A DNA stretch of 64,000 nt from Roseiconus nitratireducens. Its GTDB lineage: Bacteria > Planctomycetota > Planctomycetia > Pirellulales > Pirellulaceae. This document shows positions 55,693-64,000 of the stretch, one piece after another. A program made the translations under genes and the position numbers. The first letter of the stretch is position 1. Every line of letters begins with the position of its first letter. The notes beneath the pieces were generated by a model. That model had not been told where the DNA came from. It saw only the letters and a list, made by a program, of their open reading frames with translations, and did no database searches. The DNA lies in assembly GCF_008629675.1 (NCBI RefSeq), contig NZ_VWOX01000012.1:156456-220455 (forward strand), in the 5' to 3' direction.

Positions 55693-58600
55693 CGGAATCC
55701 TCCGCTTGGTCGCTGGAGACGTTGACGCCGTTCAGGCGATTCGGGCCGCTGGAGAACATCATGGGAAACAGGAGATTGCTTGTCGCAGCTACCTGGAAAT
55801 AATCCGGAGACCAGTCGGGAAGCTCGAATTGGTCCGGCCCCTCGTCCTCGTCGGCGTACACGGGTTGTCCCGTCGGCAAGTATCCCATCAGACGACGGCT
55901 CTGCGGTTGGAACCATTTCTCCATCGCATCCGGCTGGCGAAGCAGCCGATCGCTATTCAGTACCATGGACATCAGTTGGACCGGCGCCGCGGCGGGATCG
56001 ATGTTCATTCGCAAATTGCTATTGCTGTTGAACACTTGTCCGACGTCGGACCAATCGACCGTCGCGCCTCGCAGATTCAGCTCTCGCAAATTCGGCGCCA
56101 GCTTGATTAGCGCCGCCAAACCTCCCGCAGCAATCGTGGCCCCGGAAAGATCCAAACCAAAAAGCTCATCCATGGAGCCCATGGCATGAATGGTTTTCAG
56201 ATCGAGCGACATGCCGCCCAATCCCAGACGTGTCAGCCGACATCGGTCACCGAGCGAATGCAGTGACGCCGGGTCGATTTCGTTCCCGCTGAGCATCAGT
56301 TCCCTCCACTGGCCGTGACGAATCAAATGGGTTGTCGATTCGCTCGAAAGCCCGCATGAACGAACATCGATTCGGTCAAGAGTGTCTGGAAGGGTCCACG
56401 CCGTCACCCAGTCGTCGTCCAATCGAGACCCGGGAATCCGCAACGCCGACAGGGAATTCAAATCGGCGAGGCCAGCCAAGCATTCGGCGCCCACCTCAGG
56501 ATCGGGGTAAGCGATCGTCAGATTCCGCAATCCTGTCGACCGCAAAACCTCGCGAACGTTCTCACCGGTCATCGACTTGCCACCGCCGACGAACCATCGC
56601 ATTCCCGTGATCCCGGCAAGCTTGACTTGCGCCTCACTCGACAAGATCGCCAATCCACCCAACGAAGGTGCGTTGTCAACAAAGACGTAATTGCCCATCG
56701 GATTAACCACCATCGGGGACGTCAGCTCCGGCACATTGACGAGCCGCAATGCGGTCAGGTTCGACTTTCGATGCTGGTCAAATTCCAGCAATTTCAGGTG
56801 AGCCTTGTCCTCGATCCGCACCGCATTGATTCCCGAGTTGATGCGCAGGAACTCCAAATCCGGAAACGCACCTTTCAGGTCGTTGATGAAGGATCCAGGC
56901 ATCGTGGCTGATCCCGCTTGCAAATGCTTCAACGGCAGCGTTCTCGCCTGGCGCATGAAGCTGCTCCCGACGACCGAATCCGTCAGATCAAGCTGGCTGA
57001 CCGACGTGTTGGCCGCGAACTGTGTCCAGTCCAGATCGGTCAAACGCATGCCGGCCAGCGAGACTCGCAGGTTCCCCTTCACTTCAGCGAGATCATCCAA
57101 CAACTCTTGCTGACGATCCGGGTCCAAGCCAGGGTTTGGCACGCCCTTTCCGATCTCGGACAGTTCGTGCGTCGACACAACGATCTGCGCCAGCTGATCG
57201 CAATCGCGGACGCGAATTGATTCGAAACCGCCCAAGTAGAACGCGAAGTTGCTGATCGGCAGGTCTTCCAACACGACATTTCGAAGCCACAGCAAACTCG
57301 GCAATTTCTCTCCTTTGGCCCTTCGAGATAGCCGGTGATACTTTTCTTGCTGCAAGCTTGCCAACTGGGGCAAACTCTTCAGCTTCAAGTCAATTAACTG
57401 GAACGCGTCGACCGACAGTTCCGTCAACTTTGGCATGTCGCTCACGTCAATCGAATACGCTTTTGGATTCGCCATGCCGTCGAGCGAACGAAAGCTGAGC
57501 TTTTCCAGTTCAGGCCAACCGGAAATCGCGACGCTTCCCGAGTGACCGGTTTCCGGCCGCGAGAGCACCAGTTGACGCAATTGCGGTTTCAAACCGCAAT
57601 CATTCCAAACCGCATCGGGGATCGTCGACCCAAACACCACCAACCGGCGCAGCCTTGGCATCTTGGCCAATTGAGCGACCGTGCTTTCGTTGCTGTTCGT
57701 ATGCGCCAAGTTCAACTGACGCACCAAAGGGCATGCCGAGATCGCCAACACGGTCGGAGAATCCAGTTCGCACCCGGAGATTCGCAGGTCTTGCAGATAA
57801 CGCATCGACGGCAAGCGACGAAGGTTTTCAGGGTCGTAGCCGGAACCGCCGATTCGCAGCGACCGCAAATAGGGTAAGCGGCACGCCATTTCGACCTGTT
57901 CTTCGGTCGGGTTGTCCAATGTCACGCCGGTGATTCGCACCCACTGACGCTGCAGCGCGACTGGCAAATAGTCTTTGAATGCGACGGGCAAGATCGTCTG
58001 ACGGACAACATCGCCGCCACTGCGTAACTGCTCGGCGATCGCCTCATCCTCGGCCTGCCGACGCGTCTGCAATTCGTAGTATCCGAAGCCGGCTCCGATC
58101 ATCGTGACCAACACCAAGAGATCTGCCAGGGACAAGTTTCTTTTGGCCGGTGGGTCTGATACGCCCGCCCGTTTCGGTGTCAGGTGCCAAAACGCAGCCG
58201 CGAACAATCCCACGGCGATCAAAACGTCCACCAAAAGCGCTCGGACCGACCACCGAGTGTGCGTCGGAGCATCGTCAAACGAATGCCGAATCAGATACCG
58301 CTGCGGCCAACCGGCTTGCAGCGGATAGGCAAGGACGTGATCCCCGATTTCGACTGGCAGGTCGTAAGCCGGTTCTTGTGAACTGACGATGCCCCTGGTC
58401 GGCTGATATTGAAACGGCCAATTCAAGACAACGAAAAACACAGCGAGCAAGGCACACACGGCGGTACGCGACGATGGCATCCGCAGCTTGAACCTGCCAG
58501 GTTTCTTGAAACTTTTCGTTGTCGGATCGCGCCCCAGGTTCGATTCATCCGTTCCACCGGAATCTCGATTCTCCACACGCGAGACATCGTCGCCACGCTC

Positions 58601-58705
58601 TGCATCCGACGCCTGCGAATGTTCGGTGCGATCAAGCAAAACGAGTGCCCCCGGAGAACTGGACGCTTGGGAAGCGTCGATCAAGATGCGAGAAGTGGCC
58701 CGCAT
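55685..58705 (-). CDS. Membrane-anchored leucine-rich-repeat protein
   Basis: 1006 residues from the ATG at 58705. The frame stays open to 58906, but that farther ATG overlaps the start of a divergent gene, so I prefer the internal start. Three hydrophobic segments (about 81-98, 155-174, 195-213; LLVLVTMIGAGFGYYEL) anchor the N-terminal region. From about residue 255 to 950 there are leucine-rich repeats of irregular length (LPYLRSLRIGGSGYDPENLR, LPSMRYLQDLRISGCELDSP, MPRLRRLVVFGSTIPDAVW). The C-terminus is a short polar tail. The repeats probably face the periplasm. It overlaps the downstream lipoprotein gene by eight bases. Confidence 0.83.
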   Translation of the reverse strand: MRATSRILIDASQASSSPGALVLLDRTEHSQASDAERGDDVSRVENRDSGGTDESNLGRDPTTKSFKKPGRFKLRMPSSRTAVCALLAVFFVVLNWPFQYQPTRGIVSSQEPAYDLPVEIGDHVLAYPLQAGWPQRYLIRHSFDDAPTHTRWSVRALLVDVLIAVGLFAAAFWHLTPKRAGVSDPPAKRNLSLADLLVLVTMIGAGFGYYELQTRRQAEDEAIAEQLRSGGDVVRQTILPVAFKDYLPVALQRQWVRITGVTLDNPTEEQVEMACRLPYLRSLRIGGSGYDPENLRRLPSMRYLQDLRISGCELDSPTVLAISACPLVRQLNLAHTNSNESTVAQLAKMPRLRRLVVFGSTIPDAVWNDCGLKPQLRQLVLSRPETGHSGSVAISGWPELEKLSFRSLDGMANPKAYSIDVSDMPKLTELSVDAFQLIDLKLKSLPQLASLQQEKYHRLSRRAKGEKLPSLLWLRNVVLEDLPISNFAFYLGGFESIRVRDCDQLAQIVVSTHELSEIGKGVPNPGLDPDRQQELLDDLAEVKGNLRVSLAGMRLTDLDWTQFAANTSVSQLDLTDSVVGSSFMRQARTLPLKHLQAGSATMPGSFINDLKGAFPDLEFLRINSGINAVRIEDKAHLKLLEFDQHRKSNLTALRLVNVPELTSPMVVNPMGNYVFVDNAPSLGGLAILSSEAQVKLAGITGMRWFVGGGKSMTGENVREVLRSTGLRNLTIAYPDPEVGAECLAGLADLNSLSALRIPGSRLDDDWVTAWTLPDTLDRIDVRSCGLSSESTTHLIRHGQWRELMLSGNEIDPASLHSLGDRCRLTRLGLGGMSLDLKTIHAMGSMDELFGLDLSGATIAAGGLAALIKLAPNLRELNLRGATVDWSDVGQVFNSNSNLRMNIDPAAAPVQLMSMVLNSDRLLRQPDAMEKWFQPQSRRLMGYLPTGQPVYADEDEGPDQFELPDWSPDYFQVAATSNLLFPMMFSSGPNRLNGVNVSSDQAEDSDE

Positions 58706-58904
58706 GATAACCCGATCCAGTGGGGGATGCCACAATCGGTCGACGGATCCATTCTTTGTATGATGAGGAACGTTGAATGCCTGACGGCAAGACAGCCGCC
58801 GAGCGGCGTCATCAAATCCTTCCGACGGTCGCGACGTCGAACGCCACAGCGACGCCTCTTCTTCATCGAGCAAGAAAACGGGCGACACTCCGCCTGAAAC
58901 TTCC

Positions 58905-59108
58905 ATGACCGATTCACCGAATCCCTATCGCCCCATCGGCGATCACCGAGAACGTCCGTCCGACTCCAGCGATGCGCCCGCTGACACTGCGCCTTCCGGC
59001 CAGGAATCCGACTCAACGGATGTGATCTGGCTATTGGTGCTGTTGATCGGGTTGGTCAGCTTCGGATTGTCGGTTCACCTCTGGGGTGCGGTGACGGAAT
59101 CGTGGTAG
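58905..59108 (+). CDS. Small single-helix membrane protein with N-terminal NPY motif
   Basis: 67 residues. It starts MTDSPNPYRPIGDHRERP, a Pro/Asp-rich N-terminus with the NPY motif that is common among short planctomycete membrane proteins. One helix follows (VIWLLVLLIGLVSFGLSVHLW). No domain is recognisable. The start overlaps the far upstream ATG of the minus-strand gene, supporting a later start for that gene. Confidence 0.7.
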   Translation: MTDSPNPYRPIGDHRERPSDSSDAPADTAPSGQESDSTDVIWLLVLLIGLVSFGLSVHLWGAVTESW

Positions 59109-59328
59109 ACCGAACTGCTCTATGAATACGTGAAAGCCAGAAGATTCGTGACCGAGCATTAGCGCACCGGAAACGATGAAACGTTGAGCCAACGATTGGG
59201 TTACGATACAGTGACCGAAGCGACGACTCGTGCTCGACGGATTGAGATCCATCATCCCGCCCGAGTTCCATTTGATGCCGTCGTTTCGCTCCGCCGCATT
59301 CACCACTCGGAATTTGTAGGACGCCCCG

Positions 59329-59634
59329 ATGACAAGCCGCTTCGCTCTGCTCTTGCTTTTGGCGTTCGGAACGCTCGGTCCGGTCCACGCTGTGCAGTCG
59401 ACCGAAGGCGTTCCCGCGGCGGCGAACATTGCCGATCGGCTGGACGAAATCTTAAAACGGCTAGACCGAATCGAGCGGCAATTGCTGGCGATCCAAACGC
59501 AACAACGCAATGGCTTCGGTTGGTGGGTCGATGAGAACGGCGTGATGCGACTGCCGTCGGGTCGCCCCATCGGTCACTGGGGCGTCGACTCACCGCAGGT
59601 CCCTGCGCAGCCGATCCAAACAGAGCGTCGCTAG
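59329..59634 (+). CDS. Small secreted protein with a coiled-coil segment
   Basis: 101 residues. A clear signal peptide (FALLLLLAFGTLGPVHA) is followed by a heptad-like stretch (IADRLDEILKRLDRIERQLL) and a Trp/Gly-rich end (GFGWWVDENGVMRLPSGRP). The minus strand is also open here, but only the plus frame gives a sensible export signal. Function unknown. It may be released to the periplasm or inserted in the envelope. Confidence 0.72.
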   Translation: MTSRFALLLLLAFGTLGPVHAVQSTEGVPAAANIADRLDEILKRLDRIERQLLAIQTQQRNGFGWWVDENGVMRLPSGRPIGHWGVDSPQVPAQPIQTERR

Positions 59635-59766
59635 CGGCCAGCGGCCCTGCGCAGCGGACGCATCCTGGCAGGGCGGTCAATGCCATCTGTCGTGTTGAGA
59701 ATCCGCGCGTCCATTGTTGCGGTTAAGACGATGGCGCAACAAACGTGAGAATCAGTCGGAGATGCT

Positions 59767-62700
59767 TTGACTGACACCTTGATCAAGCACCATTCCGGCA
59801 CCCAAGCGATGTTTCGGTCCATGCCATTGAAGTCTCCGTTCGCGGTCATTGTTGTTCTTCTCCCTTGCATTCTCGGATCGCCAACCGCGGCGGATGAGAT
59901 CCAGACGGACGTGTGCGTCTTCGGCGGAACCTCCGGGGGCGTCGTCGCTGCCGTGCAGGTCGCTCGGATGGGCAAGCGAGTCGTGCTGGTCGAACCGGGA
60001 AGCCATCTGGGCGGGATGACCTCCGGCGGACTTAGCGCGGTGGACATCGGCGACCCGCGGAGTGTCGGGGGAATCGCTCGTGAATACTTCACACGTCTGG
60101 TCGCGAACTACGGGAAGCAACTCGACTGGACCGCCGCGTTCGAAAGAAAAGGGGGGCCCGCGACTGGCGGAGCTTATTCAATCGAACCTCACGTCGCGGA
60201 AGAACTTTTCGACACGATGGCCCGTGAAGCCGGTGTGGAGGTCCTGCGCGAGACGCGTTTGAAATCCGTCCACAAAGTCGGTGCACGCATTGCGGAGTTG
60301 ACGACCGAGGATGGCCGAACCATCCGCGCAAAGATCTTCATCGACTCCACGTACGAAGGCGACTTGATGGCCGCCGCCGGTGTGACCTTTACTTTGCAAC
60401 GCGAAGGAAATGCAAAATACGGGGAGCATTACAATGGGATTCACTACGCCGACAAGTACCGCCCCCGCGCCGAGCATCAGCAACCGGGAGATAATGGCCG
60501 GGTTCCCGGAGGCCAAGGTGTGTGGGATCGTGATTTTCCGCTCGATCCGTATGTGATCCCGGGTGACTCCGCCAGTGGCCTGCTTCCGCTAGTCAACGCA
60601 GGTTCTCCCGGAACGCCCGGTGAACCGGCTCCAGGACTGATGGCATACTGCTTCCGACTTTGCCTGACCACTGACCCCGCAAATCGGATTCCGCTCCGCC
60701 GACCGGAGCGTTATGACCGTGCGCGATATGAACTGGTCGCCCGTTTTATCCAGGCCTGTATCGCCAACGGGGACGACATGGACCTGCGATGGTTCAGCAA
60801 ACACGATCCGTTGCCTCATTCCAAATGGGACTTCAATACCGCAACCTTCGGCGGCAATTTGCCCGGTGCGAGTTGGGCGTGGCCTGAAGCGAGCTACGAG
60901 CAACGGGCGAAGATCGCCCAAGAGATCGAGGACTACCATCGCGGCCTGCTGCACTTCCTTGCAACCGACCCAAGGGTGCCGGAGAAGGTCCGTCGCCAAA
61001 TGCAGGGCTTTGGGCTACCCAAAGATGAGTTCACCGACAATGGCGGCTGGCCGCACCAGTTGTACATTCGAGAGGGTCGCCGAATGGTCAGCGATCTTGT
61101 GATGACCGAACACCACACCTTCGGACGAACGATCGCCCCCAACAGCATTGGCTTGGGCTCCTACGGAACCGACGTTCATGAGATTCGTCGAATCGTGAAG
61201 GACGGCGTGGTTACCCGCGAGGGCAAAGTCGCCAGTGGTCGCGGTGGATTCGGTCCGTACCAGATCGGTTACGGGGCCGTGGTGCCGAAGCAGTCTGAAT
61301 GCGATAACCTGTTCGTCACCTTTGCCCTTTCCGCCAGCCACACCGCTTTTGCCAGTATCCGCATGGAACCGGTGTTGATGGTGCTCAGCCAGTCCGCCGG
61401 CACCGCGGCTTGCCAGGCGATTGATTCCGGGGTCTCCGTCCAACAGATCGACTACGACCAACTTCGCATGCGTTTGGTTGATGACGGGCAGGTCTTGAAC
61501 TGGACTTTCGATCCCCAAGCCCATTCGCGGCGGAAGCGATCGGCCCTCAAACTGCAGGGCTTGGTCCTCGATGATGATCAGGCGCAATTTGAGGGCGAGT
61601 GGATCAAAAGTTCCGCACAACCGCCGTGGGTCGGTTCGACCTATCGCCACGATGGCAACCTGGAACGTGGCCGTAAAACCGCCACGTTTGCTCCGCAGAT
61701 CGATTCGGCCGGACGCTACGAAGTACGCCTGTTGTACACGTCGCACGAGAACCGATCGACGAAAACAAAGGTAATCGTGCGGGCCGCCGATGGAGAGCGA
61801 ACGATCGATCTCAATCAACGACGGTCGGCGATTATAGACGGCATGCCGCGATCGCTGGGCGTTTTCCGCTTTGAACGCGGAGACTCGGCTCGGATCATCG
61901 TGTCCAATGAATTCGCAGACGGATACGTGTCCGTCGACGGCCTCCAACTGCTACCGGTCGAAGAACTCTGGGCCCCAGAGGTTCCCGTTCCATCTGCGGA
62001 AGCACTCCGTGACCTTGATGGCGTTGACTTTCACGTGATCAAGAAGCATGAACCCGAGGTCGACCAATTTGACTGGATGCATGGAGTTGCACTGGCGTGG
62101 CACGGCGGCCAGCTATTCGCCAGCTACGGTCGAAATCCAGGAAAGGAAAACACCGCCTCTGAGATTGCGAGCTTCTCCGTCAGCAGCGACGGCGGGAAAA
62201 CGTGGACCAAGCCGCGGCTGATCGATGACGGCGATGGGCCGGACCTTGCCGTCAGCCATGGCATCCTGCTGAGCGCAGGCGGTGAGCTCTGGGCATTCCA
62301 CGGAGCATTTCGCGGGCGAATGCAACAGGTCCACACGCGAGCCTATCGCTGGGACGGTCCGTCCGGGGTCTGGAAGAAACTCGGCACGGTTGTGGAAGAC
62401 GGGTTCTGGCCCATGCAAGCTCCGCGTCAGATGGACGATGGCAACTGGATCATGGCGGGACTGCGCGTGATTGACGGGATCGGAATGCCCAACAATCCGG
62501 CCGCCGTCGCGATCAGCCACGGCGACGACTTTCTGAAATGGGACCTCGTGACGATCCCCAAACCAGAAGACCTGAATCTTTGGGGAGAATCTTGTGTTGT
62601 CGTGGACGGATCCGACGTCGTCAACATTTCCCGCTATCGCGACCCCGTCGCATTGATGTCCAAGAGTCACAACTTCGGACGGACATGGACGACGATGCGA

Positions 62701-63045
62701 GAAACGAATTTGCCGATGGCCGCATCGAAGCCTGACGCTGGCGTGCTGTCCACGGGACAAAGGTATCTGATCGGAAACACGACACGTGACAATCGCAATC
62801 GCCGTCGGCCACTGACCATCGCGGTCAGCGATTCGACGAGCAAGCAGCTTTCCCGCGTTTACCGCATCCGAGACGCAGTGCATGCCGGGCCGGGCGAATC
62901 TGATCCGACAGCGGCTCTATCCTACCCGTCTGCGGTCGAGCACGAAGGAAAGCTGTACGTTGCGTTTTCCAACAACGGCGGTCGCGGCGCCAACCGGAAT
63001 TCGGCCGAGTTGGCAATCATCCCAATCCGGCTGCTCTCGCAGTGA
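59767..63045 (+). CDS. Secreted fusion of FAD-dependent oxidoreductase, beta-sandwich and sialidase-like (BNR) domains
   Basis: 1092 residues if initiation is at TTG 59767, which has GGAG five bases upstream; ATGs at 59809 and 59821 are alternatives closer to the signal peptide (FAVIVVLLPCILGSPTAAD). An FAD_oxidored (PF12831-like) domain covers about 45-575, with VCVFGGTSGGVVAAVQVARM and GSHLGGMTSGGLS, ending in FVTFALSASHTAFASIRMEP. A golvesin/xanthan-lyase-like sandwich follows (about 610-735, GRYEVRLLYTSHENRSTKT). A sialidase-like propeller completes the protein (about 770-1092), with Asp-box-like repeats SSDGGKTWTKPR and KSHNFGRTWTT. An aldolase gene lies 52 bases downstream. The fusion of dehydrogenase and glycosidase-like folds suggests a polymer- or glycan-related substrate. 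Confidence 0.9.
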   Translation: MTDTLIKHHSGTQAMFRSMPLKSPFAVIVVLLPCILGSPTAADEIQTDVCVFGGTSGGVVAAVQVARMGKRVVLVEPGSHLGGMTSGGLSAVDIGDPRSVGGIAREYFTRLVANYGKQLDWTAAFERKGGPATGGAYSIEPHVAEELFDTMAREAGVEVLRETRLKSVHKVGARIAELTTEDGRTIRAKIFIDSTYEGDLMAAAGVTFTLQREGNAKYGEHYNGIHYADKYRPRAEHQQPGDNGRVPGGQGVWDRDFPLDPYVIPGDSASGLLPLVNAGSPGTPGEPAPGLMAYCFRLCLTTDPANRIPLRRPERYDRARYELVARFIQACIANGDDMDLRWFSKHDPLPHSKWDFNTATFGGNLPGASWAWPEASYEQRAKIAQEIEDYHRGLLHFLATDPRVPEKVRRQMQGFGLPKDEFTDNGGWPHQLYIREGRRMVSDLVMTEHHTFGRTIAPNSIGLGSYGTDVHEIRRIVKDGVVTREGKVASGRGGFGPYQIGYGAVVPKQSECDNLFVTFALSASHTAFASIRMEPVLMVLSQSAGTAACQAIDSGVSVQQIDYDQLRMRLVDDGQVLNWTFDPQAHSRRKRSALKLQGLVLDDDQAQFEGEWIKSSAQPPWVGSTYRHDGNLERGRKTATFAPQIDSAGRYEVRLLYTSHENRSTKTKVIVRAADGERTIDLNQRRSAIIDGMPRSLGVFRFERGDSARIIVSNEFADGYVSVDGLQLLPVEELWAPEVPVPSAEALRDLDGVDFHVIKKHEPEVDQFDWMHGVALAWHGGQLFASYGRNPGKENTASEIASFSVSSDGGKTWTKPRLIDDGDGPDLAVSHGILLSAGGELWAFHGAFRGRMQQVHTRAYRWDGPSGVWKKLGTVVEDGFWPMQAPRQMDDGNWIMAGLRVIDGIGMPNNPAAVAISHGDDFLKWDLVTIPKPEDLNLWGESCVVVDGSDVVNISRYRDPVALMSKSHNFGRTWTTMRETNLPMAASKPDAGVLSTGQRYLIGNTTRDNRNRRRPLTIAVSDSTSKQLSRVYRIRDAVHAGPGESDPTAALSYPSAVEHEGKLYVAFSNNGGRGANRNSAELAIIPIRLLSQ

Positions 63046-63097
63046 ATCCTTTGACCCCCACCGCTGTGCGATTCCATCCGATGGAAATTGAATCACC

Positions 63098-63910
63098 ATG
63101 ACGATCGTTGAATTTCTTCAAGCCCTACATGAATCACGTCACGTCTTTGGAACGCTGGTCGTCTCGCCATCGCCCCGGTGGCCCGAGGCGGTCCGGACTT
63201 GCGGGTTGGATTTTGTGTTCATCGATACCGAGCATGTCGCTCTTGGGCGATCCGAGCTCAGTTGGATGTGTCAGACCTACGCGTCGATGGGATTGCCCCC
63301 GCTGGTTCGCATTCCTTCACCGGACCCCTACGCCGCAACGATGGTGCTCGATGGGGGAGCGGCTGGGGTGATTGCTCCTTATGTCGAATCGGCCGAGCAG
63401 GTTCAGGCCTTGCGGGGCGCGGTGAAATTCCGGCCGATCAAGGGAGCCAAGCTGCAGGGGCTGCTTCGCGGGGAAGCGTCCGCGCCGGGCCTTGGCAATT
63501 ACCTCAGGCAGGGAGCCACTCAGCGGGCATTGATCGTCAACATCGAAAGTGTTCCCGCGATCGAGGCCCTGGATGAGATCCTGGCGGTCCCGGGGTTGGA
63601 TGCGGTGTTGATCGGCCCGCACGACCTTTCCTGCAGCCTCGAAATCCCCGAGCAATACGATCACCCGGATTTCCTGACCGCTTGCGAATCCATCTTTAGC
63701 AAGGCACGGGCGGCGGGCGTTGGTGCCGGCATCCACTTTTGGGGCGACGTTGCTCAACAAGTCCGGCTGGTCGAATTGGGCGCCAACCTCTTGATCCACA
63801 GCGGCGACATCTCGCTCTTTCAAAAGCACCTGCGAACCGAACTGGACGCCATCAAAAACGCCATCGGCCTCGCCCCCACCCCAAAACCCCCAACACAAAC
63901 CAAAATCTAA
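63098..63910 (+). CDS. HpcH/HpaI-family class II aldolase (2-keto-3-deoxy sugar-acid type)
   Basis: 270 residues, cytosolic TIM barrel. Family motifs are present: VFIDTEHVALGRSEL with the catalytic-region His, VRIPSPDPYAATMVLDGGAA, LIVNIESVPAIEALDEI with the metal-ligand Glu, and VLIGPHDLSCSL with the metal-ligand Asp. The family cleaves 2-keto-3-deoxy acids such as 2-keto-3-deoxy-L-rhamnonate or 4-hydroxy-2-oxo-heptanedioate into pyruvate and an aldehyde. The exact substrate is not determined. It follows the FAD/sialidase fusion by 52 bases on the same strand, so uptake or release of a sugar acid by that protein could feed this aldolase. Confidence 0.92.
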   Translation: MTIVEFLQALHESRHVFGTLVVSPSPRWPEAVRTCGLDFVFIDTEHVALGRSELSWMCQTYASMGLPPLVRIPSPDPYAATMVLDGGAAGVIAPYVESAEQVQALRGAVKFRPIKGAKLQGLLRGEASAPGLGNYLRQGATQRALIVNIESVPAIEALDEILAVPGLDAVLIGPHDLSCSLEIPEQYDHPDFLTACESIFSKARAAGVGAGIHFWGDVAQQVRLVELGANLLIHSGDISLFQKHLRTELDAIKNAIGLAPTPKPPTQTKI

Positions 63911-63911
63911 T

Positions 63912-63982
63912 TTGGTGCCACCCACCAACTGAATTGATATTGTGCCAGCCACAAATGTTCAAATTGGTGCCAGCCACCAATT
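63912..63982. repeat. Three short hairpins of the TTGGTGCCAGCCACCAA family
   Basis: Right after the aldolase stop are TTGGTGCCACCCACCAA at 63912-63928, TTGTGCCAGCCACAA at 63940-63954 and TTGGTGCCAGCCACCAA at 63964-63980. The last extends to an eight-base-pair stem with a five-base loop. The cluster may continue beyond the window. It could act as a terminator-like or dispersed repeat element. Confidence 0.85.
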
Positions 63983-64000
63983 ATTTGACAAGGTCTGGCG

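Overview
The window is chromosomal DNA from a planctomycete, most likely a member of the Pirellulaceae (Rhodopirellula, Rubripirellula, Stieleria and relatives). The main clues are the planctomycete-specific secreted cytochrome families (PSCyt1/DUF1587/DUF1592/DUF1588/DUF1585 paired with DUF1552; DUF1549/DUF1553 paired with DUF1501), an ECF sigma/FecR pair, several Ser/Thr kinases (one fused to a STAND ATPase and a formylglycine-generating-enzyme fold), a small 'NPY' membrane protein, and dispersed GTTCCAAGGC-type palindromes. No family was confirmed by a database search; all calls come from motifs and gene order.

Left part (1-20.6 kb), lower GC in the lines I counted by hand (about 43-55%). 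A truncated zinc-finger/Ser-Thr kinase gene diverges from an ECF sigma factor and FecR-type regulator. Next is a DUF1592-type cytochrome gene overlapping a DUF1552 gene. A GntR/FCD repressor gene then diverges from an approximately 11.9 kb run of genes that overlap or nearly touch: a PdxA2-like dehydrogenase, a DUF1537 four-carbon acid-sugar kinase fused in frame to a second DUF1592-type secreted cytochrome protein, DUF1552, a leucine-rich-repeat protein, a DUF1549/DUF1553 cytochrome protein, DUF1501 and a secreted esterase. I read this as one regulated unit linking cytosolic D-threonate/erythronate-type acid-sugar catabolism to extracytoplasmic polymer or redox functions. The block stops next to a tRNA-Gln(TTG) gene with a strong hairpin terminator.

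Middle part (21-53 kb), higher GC in sampled lines (about 63-67%). It holds an SLC12/APC-type transporter, a membrane-anchored kinase with DIG in place of DFG, a three-gene minus-strand operon (a Tex-like RNA-binding protein with very large disordered inserts, a hypothetical protein, a VOC protein), a ParA ATPase with a small upstream partner, an MgtC/DUF4010 membrane protein, and a rhomboid protease whose C-terminus is written by a 137-bp tandem repeat. After these come membrane proteins (one like the FloA N-terminus), a secreted PHP-type metallohydrolase, a secreted esterase, a GH13 branching-enzyme-like protein with a two-module GMC oxidoreductase, the kinase-STAND-FGE giant, and a lipoprotein/SLBB polysaccharide-export pair.

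Right part (53-64 kb). A lipoprotein gene overlaps a membrane-anchored leucine-rich-repeat gene on the minus strand. Two small proteins follow, then a secreted FAD-oxidoreductase/sialidase-like fusion next to an HpcH/HpaI aldolase. The window ends in a cluster of short TTGGTGCCAGCCACCAA hairpins.
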